A model generated the notes under the pieces. That model was not told the DNA's origin, did no database searches, and saw only the letters and a list, made by a program, of their open reading frames with translations. The translations under genes were made by a program, and so were the position numbers. DNA of 64,000 nucleotides, taken from Collinsella sp. AM34-10 (lineage in GTDB: Bacteria > Actinomycetota > Coriobacteriia > Coriobacteriales > Coriobacteriaceae). Below are positions 59,494 to 64,000 of the stretch, piece by piece. The DNA lies in assembly GCF_003469185.1 (NCBI RefSeq), contig NZ_QSIL01000007.1, positions 73,297-137,296 of the forward strand, written 5' to 3'. The number at the start of each line of letters is the position of its first letter. Position 1 is the stretch's first letter.

Positions 59494-61269
59494 TTACTTC
59501 GAGAGTTGCTCGCTTACGAAGGCGAGAGACTTGTCGCCGTTCTGGGAAAGCTCGATGTACTGCTTGCCACGGCAGGCGACGCACTTGTTGCCCACGCGCT
59601 CGCAGTCCTTCTGAAGGTCGGCCAGGTAGCTTGCGGCCTGCGGGGCCAGGACGACCAGGTCAAAGTCGGGGAGCATGTCAACGTGGTTGCCATAGGCCTC
59701 GGCAGCGGTCTCGAGGTTAATACCGCGCTCCCTGGCAGCCTTGGCCAGCGCGTTGGCGAGCAGGCCCGAGGTACCGCCGCCCTGGCAGAGTACGAGCACG
59801 CGCCTGCCGTTGAGGTCGCTGGCGGTCGCAGCCTCGGTGGCGGGCGCTGCGGAAGCGGCGGGGGCGTCGGCCTTCACGGCCTCGGCAGCAGCGCCGGCGG
59901 CAACGCTCTTGGCGTCAGCCTTGCCCTGGAAGGCGTCGTTGAGCTTGGCGGCCTTCTCAGCGTTCTTGGCGGCGAGCTCCTCCTGGGAGATCTCGGCCTC
60001 CTCGGTGCACTTCTGGGCGTCATAGGCACGGAAGAACGGGTAGTACAGGGCAAAGTCGACAACCAGGATAAGGGCGAGCATCACAAAGGCGAGCGGCTGG
60101 AAGCCCAGGCCCATGATGGTGCCGATGGGGCCGGGGACGGTCCAGGGCAGGGTGTACATAAAGCCGTTCATGCCCAAGAAGTCGATAAAGATCTTGAGGA
60201 TCCAGATGTTGGCGATCGGGGCAAAGACAAACGGGACAAAGAAGACGGGGTTGAGCACGATGGGCGCGGCGAACAGCAGCGGCTCGTTGACAGCGAAGCA
60301 GACGGGAACGATGGCGGCCTTACCGACGGCGCGCATCTCCTGGGACTTGGCCAGGAAGCAGAACATAAAGACCAGGACAAGCGTGGCGCCGGTGCCGCCC
60401 ATGCAGACGACGAAGTACTGGGCACCCTGGGTCAGGACAGCGGAAGCGTGCTGGCCGGCCTGGAACGCAGCCAGGTTGTCGGTCATGTTGGCAACGAGGG
60501 CGGCGGCGATGGCGGGCTCGACGATCGAGGGACCGTGGACGCCGACGAACCAGAACAGGCTCATGGCGCCGTAGATCACAGCGAGACCGATATAGCCGTC
60601 GGCAGCGGTGAACAGGGGCTGGAACACCTGGATGACGCCCTGGGCAAAGCAGAAGCCAAAGGCAGCGCGGAAGACGATGTCAAAGACCCAAAAGACGGTG
60701 ATGCAGACGGAGAAGGGGATGATGTCCTTAAAGGTCTGCGAGATGTTGGGCGGAACCTGCTCGGGCATCTTGACGGTGATGTTGCGCTTAATGAAGAACT
60801 TGTAGATGATGCCGGTCACAAACGCAGCGATAAAGGCGGTCAGCAGGCCTTTGGAACCAAGGTAGGTGGTGTTGAAGCCGCTGGCAGCGTCCGTGGCGAT
60901 CGTGTCGCTCGAAAGGAGCAAGAAGCCGATGATGGCCGCGCACATGCACGAGATGAAGTTGATCTGGTTGTTCTTGGGCAGATCGCGGTTCTGAGCGTCG
61001 GCGAAGTGCTTGGCTGTGGTGGCAGCGCAGGCGATGGCCAGGATACCCATGGAGTAGTTGTAGCACTTCCACAGGGCGTTGTTGATGTCATCGGGCCAGT
61101 AGAAACCCCAGATGTTGGGGACCGAGGCTACCAGGCAGAAGATGGACGAGAAGATGATGATGGGGATGACGGAGATAAAGCCGTCGCGAATCGCCTTGAG
61201 GTACTTGTTGCGGGCGATCGCGTTGAAAAAGGGCTGGCCCTTTTCGATGATGGCGATAAGTTGCTCCAT
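59494..61269 (-). CDS. lacE: PTS lactose-type IICB (LacE) 2
   Basis: 591 residues, paralogue of the LacE above. IIC domain (FWFVGVHGPSIVEPA, GGTGATLVLVFMFCFL, FAVNEPLLFAAPIVLNP), a long Ala/Glu-rich linker, and IIB with phospho-Cys in VLVLCQGGGTSGLL. The IIC and IIB sequences differ substantially from copy 1, suggesting old duplication or separate acquisition and possibly a different beta-galactoside. Divergent from its own LacI gene, with two related operators in the gap. Confidence 0.94.
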   Translation of the reverse strand: MEQLIAIIEKGQPFFNAIARNKYLKAIRDGFISVIPIIIFSSIFCLVASVPNIWGFYWPDDINNALWKCYNYSMGILAIACAATTAKHFADAQNRDLPKNNQINFISCMCAAIIGFLLLSSDTIATDAASGFNTTYLGSKGLLTAFIAAFVTGIIYKFFIKRNITVKMPEQVPPNISQTFKDIIPFSVCITVFWVFDIVFRAAFGFCFAQGVIQVFQPLFTAADGYIGLAVIYGAMSLFWFVGVHGPSIVEPAIAAALVANMTDNLAAFQAGQHASAVLTQGAQYFVVCMGGTGATLVLVFMFCFLAKSQEMRAVGKAAIVPVCFAVNEPLLFAAPIVLNPVFFVPFVFAPIANIWILKIFIDFLGMNGFMYTLPWTVPGPIGTIMGLGFQPLAFVMLALILVVDFALYYPFFRAYDAQKCTEEAEISQEELAAKNAEKAAKLNDAFQGKADAKSVAAGAAAEAVKADAPAASAAPATEAATASDLNGRRVLVLCQGGGTSGLLANALAKAARERGINLETAAEAYGNHVDMLPDFDLVVLAPQAASYLADLQKDCERVGNKCVACRGKQYIELSQNGDKSLAFVSEQLSK

Positions 61270-61327
61270 GCAATGCTCCTAAGAGTCGGTGGGTTAACAA
61301 CGATGGTAGCTTTTGGCGTTCGGTTGC

Positions 61328-61351
61328 CAAAATGTTGACGTTGCCATTTTG
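61328..61351. promoter_or_regulatory. LacI-type operator 2a
   Basis: Outer arms CAAAATG and CATTTTG around a GACGTT centre; core AAATGTTGACGTTGCCATTT at 61330-61349. It lies about 60 bp before the lacE2 start. Confidence 0.7.
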
Positions 61352-61448
61352 TGACACAAAATAAGACGCGAACCGATGGTCCCTGTGCCTGCGAACCGTC
61401 GATTCCTTGCGCGTAAACGTTTGAGCCGCCCGGTGGCTCTGTGTTTGC

Positions 61449-61468
61449 ACAATGGCAACGTTAACATT
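61449..61468. promoter_or_regulatory. LacI-type operator 2b
   Basis: CAATGGCAACGTTAACATTT; its reverse complement matches operator 2a at all but two positions. It is 119 bp from 2a, so looping between the two is possible. Confidence 0.65.
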
Positions 61469-61505
61469 TGGGCGACAAAAGCCGTTCGGGGAAGCAGAAA
61501 TGTCG

Positions 61506-61535
61506 GTGAACGGTAGGTTTTGGGTGGTGAGCGTA
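61506..61535 (-). promoter_or_regulatory. Direct-repeat regulator site upstream of lacI2
   Basis: GTGAACGGT (61506-61514) and GTGAGCGTA (61527-61535), 21 bp apart. It ends at the -35 position of the TATACT promoter. Confidence 0.5.
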
Positions 61536-61626
61536 TTGCAGGGGCGGCGTTGGATATACTTGAAGGCGTTTAATATGACTGCGCAGGATGCCGTCAATGG
61601 CATCGTTGACACGGAAAGATCGACCT

Positions 61627-62631
61627 ATGGCCGCTGTTAAAAAATCGGTATCCGTCAAAGACGTAGCGCGCCTCGCGGGCGTCTCGGAGCAGACGGTCTC
61701 GCGCACCGTGCACGATTCGCCCAGCGTGCGCCCCGAGACCAAGGAGCGGGTGCGTGCCGCCATGCGCGAGCTGGGGTATCGCCCCAATTTTGCCGGTCGA
61801 TCGCTGCGCCGTGGCAAGTTTAAGACCGTCGGCGTCGCCATGTTCAACATTACCGGTACTGGCAACCTCGACCGTATGGAGGGCTTTGCCGCCGCGGCCG
61901 ACAAACATGGCTATGCCATCACCCTCACTAAAGTAGACGGGCATCCGTATACCCTCGAGAGCGCATCGTCGCGCATGAGCGCGCTGCCGGTAGACGGCAT
62001 GGTTGTGATCATGAACCGCATGCCGGCGGACTTTGGCACCTTTGAGCCGCTGCCCGGTATGCAGACGGTGCTCGTTACCATGCTGGAGCACCCACTGTGC
62101 TCGACGGTCGATAACGATCAGCTCGATTGCTCACGCCAGGTTGTCGAGTACTTGCTGGGGCAGGGACACAAGACCGTGCACTTTATCTCGTGTCCCGAGC
62201 GCTCGCTTTCGGGCATGCAGCGCGAGGAGGGGTGGCGCGAGACATTGCGCGCGCATGGCATTGAGCCACCGCGACTCGTTCGTGGCGATTGGACGGCACA
62301 GAGCGGGTATGCTGCCGGTCAGGCTCTGGCGGACGATCCGACCTGTACGGCCATTTATGCTTCCAACGACGCCATGGCCTACGGCTGCATTCGCGGACTC
62401 GAGTCGCGCGGAAAGCACGTGCCCGAGGATGTGAGCGTGGTGGGTGTAGATGACAGTCTGGGTGACATCGTGCCCGATCGTCGCCTGGCCACCGTGCGCT
62501 TTGACAACAAACGTGTCGGCATGTGGGCAGTCGATAAGATCGCCGGTGCCGAGGAGGTTGCGTCTGGCGTGGAGCACATGCTGATCCCCGGCGTGCTCGT
62601 AGAGGGCGATACGGTGCGCGATTTGCGTTAG
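61627..62631 (+). CDS. LacI-family transcriptional regulator 2
   Basis: 334 residues. Headpiece VSVKDVARLAGVSEQTVSRTVHDSPSV, hinge FAGRSLRRGKFKTVGVAMF and a sugar-binding core (CTAIYASNDAMAYG, VGVDDSLGDIVPDRRLATVRFD). It has the same architecture and gene position as LacI 1 and is divergent from lacE2. The ATG at 61627 follows GGAAAG; a longer frame to 61588 is not needed. It is followed by lacF about 215 bp downstream, probably from a separate promoter. Confidence 0.9.
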   Translation: MAAVKKSVSVKDVARLAGVSEQTVSRTVHDSPSVRPETKERVRAAMRELGYRPNFAGRSLRRGKFKTVGVAMFNITGTGNLDRMEGFAAAADKHGYAITLTKVDGHPYTLESASSRMSALPVDGMVVIMNRMPADFGTFEPLPGMQTVLVTMLEHPLCSTVDNDQLDCSRQVVEYLLGQGHKTVHFISCPERSLSGMQREEGWRETLRAHGIEPPRLVRGDWTAQSGYAAGQALADDPTCTAIYASNDAMAYGCIRGLESRGKHVPEDVSVVGVDDSLGDIVPDRRLATVRFDNKRVGMWAVDKIAGAEEVASGVEHMLIPGVLVEGDTVRDLR

Positions 62632-62691
62632 GGTGCGGTCCTGTTTGGGTTTACGCTAATCATGTTTGATATTGTTCGAAATGGTTTGGAA

Positions 62692-62721
62692 ACCGTTCAC
62701 GGGCGAAAAAAGACCGTTCAC
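62692..62721 (+). promoter_or_regulatory. Perfect direct repeat of ACCGTTCAC upstream of lacF
   Basis: ACCGTTCAC at 62692-62700 and again at 62713-62721: identical 9-mers with a 21-bp period (12-bp spacer). A possible promoter (TTGCAT, 17 bp, TGTTAT at 62739-62767) begins 17 bp downstream. Confidence 0.65.
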
Positions 62722-62845
62722 GGCTCGAAATAACGGTTTGCATTGTTCCTTTTTGTTTGAATGTTATTGTTTCTGTCATACACAGCGCAGCGCGTATGCC
62801 CGGACGCGATGCTCTCCGTTGGTTCATATGTGAAAGGAACGCAAT

Positions 62846-63184
62846 ATGGCAACCAAAGAAGAAATCTCGATGGTTGGATTCGAGATTGTCGCATACGCAG
62901 GTGACGCCCAGACCGATCTGCTTGCAGCGCTCGATGCTGCTCGCGAGGGTGATTTTGAGAAGGCCGAGCAGCTGCACAAGGATGCCAGCGATGCGCTCAT
63001 CGGTGCCCACGACACGCAGACCAAGCTGCTTTCGCAGGAGGCCGGCGGCGGCGAGATGGAGATGACCTTCATCATGGCTCACGCTCAGGACACTCTCATG
63101 ACCACTATGATTCTGGAGAAGCAGACCCGCTTTACCATCGATGCCTACAAGCGCATCGCCGAGCTCGAGGCCAAGCTCGCCTAA
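62846..63184 (+). CDS. lacF: PTS lactose-type IIA (LacF)
   Basis: 112 residues. VGFEIVAYAGDAQTDLLAAL and the phospho-His segment IMAHAQDTLM near residue 80 are typical of LacF. It supplies phosphate to lactose-type IICB proteins. As no other lactose IIA accompanies lacE1 or lacE2, it probably serves both. GAAAGG lies before the ATG. Preceded by the direct-repeat site listed above and followed by a terminator. Confidence 0.94.
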   Translation: MATKEEISMVGFEIVAYAGDAQTDLLAALDAAREGDFEKAEQLHKDASDALIGAHDTQTKLLSQEAGGGEMEMTFIMAHAQDTLMTTMILEKQTRFTIDAYKRIAELEAKLA

Positions 63185-63212
63185 CGAGCCCGCACAACCA
63201 AGTCCCCTTCCA

Positions 63213-63252
63213 AAAGCTCTGCCGCAAACTCGCGACAGGGCTTTTTCTTTTC
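63213..63252 (+). terminator. Terminator after lacF
   Basis: AAAGCTCTGCCGC and GCGACAGGGCTTT pair imperfectly over a 6-base loop, followed by TTTTTCTTTT in part. A separate perfect 9-bp hairpin (GCTGGCCGC/GCGGCCAGC, 63266-63286) follows. Confidence 0.6.
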
Positions 63253-63290
63253 AAGACTTTAGTCTGCTGGCCGCGCAGCGGCCAGCTTTG

Positions 63291-63993
63291 AACCACCCGC
63301 TACGCGGGTGGAGACAAACGGCTTTACAAAGCCACCCCTCCGACCGATATTGACGATTGTTCAGGCCGTCAAGAATTCGAGTCGAAGGGGTGGTCGCCAT
63401 GGCCCAGAAGGCCTACAGCCTTTCCCACACGAAGTGGATGTGCAAGTACCACATCGTGTTCACGCCGAAGTATAGGCGCAAAGTGATCTACAACCAAATC
63501 AGGAGCGACATAGGGGAGATCCTCAGGAAGCTGTGCGAGTACAAGGGGATCGAGATAATCGAGGGGCACCTGATGCCCGACCACGTGCACGTGCTGCTGG
63601 CGATCCCGCCGAAGTACAGCGTCGCGAGCGTCATGGGCTACCTGAAGGGGGAAGAGCTCGCTGATGATATTCGACAGGCACGCCAACCTCAAGTACAAGT
63701 TCGGCAACAGGAAGTTCTGGGCGGAGGGCTACTACGTGTCCACCGTCGGCCTGAACGAGGCGACGATCGCCAAGTACATCAGGGAGCAGGAGTCCCACGA
63801 CATCGCGCTGGACAAGCTGAGCGTGAAGGAGTACGAGGACCCCTTCAAGAGGGGGTGATCCCGCCGGTTCGACCGGCGCGCCACGGGTCAAGATGCACTA
63901 GGCCTGGACGAAGTCCGGGCCCGCGCCTTTAGACGCGAGCCCGGGGCCCGTGGGTTATACCCTAAGAGCAAACCACCCTTTTTAAGGGTGGTT
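63291..63993 (+). mobile_element. IS200/IS605-family element (IS200-like)
   Basis: Single-stranded-transposition type. Left-end hairpin CCACCCGC/GCGGGTGG (63293-63311) and right-end hairpin AACCACCCTT/AAGGGTGGTT (63971-63993) both contain AACCACCC and frame one tnpA-like gene. No terminal inverted repeat or target duplication is expected in this family. The exact right boundary is uncertain because the window ends 7 bases later. Confidence 0.75.
63399..63858 (+). pseudogene. tnpA: IS200-type TnpA (Y1 transposase), frameshifted
   Basis: The first part reads KAYSLSHTKWMCKYHIVFTP, then GHLMPDHVHVLLAI with the HUH metal motif (HVH), and stops matching after YLKG. The rest of the protein, with GYYVSTVGLNEATIAKYI and the likely catalytic Tyr, continues in another frame to the TGA at 63856-63858. 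Removing one G from the run of five at 63647-63651 restores a normal length product of about 153 residues. A real inactivating frameshift, a sequencing error or slippage are all possible. Confidence 0.85.
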
Positions 63994-64000
63994 CTGATTT

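Larger units (their letters stand above)
61270..61626. other. Divergent control region of lacE2 and lacI2
   Basis: 357 bp without a gene. It contains two AAATGTTRACGTTGCCATT-type operators, one paired direct-repeat site and the -10 TATACT at 61555-61560. Confidence 0.7.

Noticed and set aside
59506..61338. 610-residue plus-strand open frame across lacE2
   Set aside because: Antisense shadow of LacE; its sequence lacks any recognisable motif.

Overview
This is a high-GC stretch of a chromosome from a gut Coriobacteriia-type actinobacterium, most likely Collinsella or a close relative. That assignment is inference from gene content and codon use: many PTS operons, TatA/TatC, HypA/HypB, an archaeal-like type IA topoisomerase with C-terminal zinc ribbons, and a Mn-dependent DHH pyrophosphatase. 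Almost every gene has a clear Shine-Dalgarno sequence, and many transcription units end in strong intrinsic terminators.

Layout. 1-6.5 kb: a HipA-type kinase cut by the window edge, a universal stress protein, UppP and a PcrA/UvrD helicase, followed by a 30-bp-arm inverted repeat. 6.5-13.5 kb: a cellobiose/beta-glucoside unit: ManA and a GntR regulator facing away from bglA, then a cellobiose-type PTS split into IIC, IIB and IIA, and a ROK glucokinase. 13.6-24 kb: housekeeping genes (pyrophosphatase, NhaA, aminotransferase, STAS protein, Tat, HypAB, topoisomerase). 24-38.8 kb: zinc-ribbon membrane protein, Tmk-HolB-RicT, ComF, a nuclease-like gene, a MITE-like element, a lipoprotein, HPF, DegV, a GarR-like reductase with a Cys/His-rich tail, a HEAT-repeat protein, an isocitrate/isopropylmalate-type dehydrogenase and a membrane-anchored foldase-like protein. 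39-50.5 kb: an amino-sugar (GalNAc/GlcNAc) module: mannose-family PTS with a YajC-like gene, GntR repressor, AgaS, NagA, LacX, LacC, a YhcH protein, a nagA fragment, a tRNA-Thr and an orphan IIB-like protein. 50.7-63.2 kb: a lactose/beta-galactoside module with two complete LacG-LacE pairs, each divergent from its own LacI regulator, a GalM, a DeoR regulator and a single LacF (IIA). The window ends in a frameshifted IS200/IS605 element.

How it works together (inference). The right half is a sugar-foraging island. Phosphorylated amino sugars imported by the mannose-type PTS would be deacetylated by NagA, converted by AgaS and phosphorylated by LacC. The tagatose-bisphosphate aldolase needed to finish that route is not in the window. 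Lactose-type disaccharides would enter through LacE/LacF and be split by LacG. The most notable non-coding signals are: (i) paired 9-bp repeats with a 21-bp period (12-bp spacer), resembling LytTR-type response-regulator sites, upstream of the mannose PTS operon, both LacI genes and lacF; (ii) identical palindromic operators at the mannose PTS and agaS promoters, flanking a GntR gene; (iii) an array of 57-bp palindromes spaced about 80 bp apart between convergent genes; (iv) two MITE-like elements. The orphan IIB-like protein whose phospho-accepting His is replaced by Tyr is the most unusual protein.
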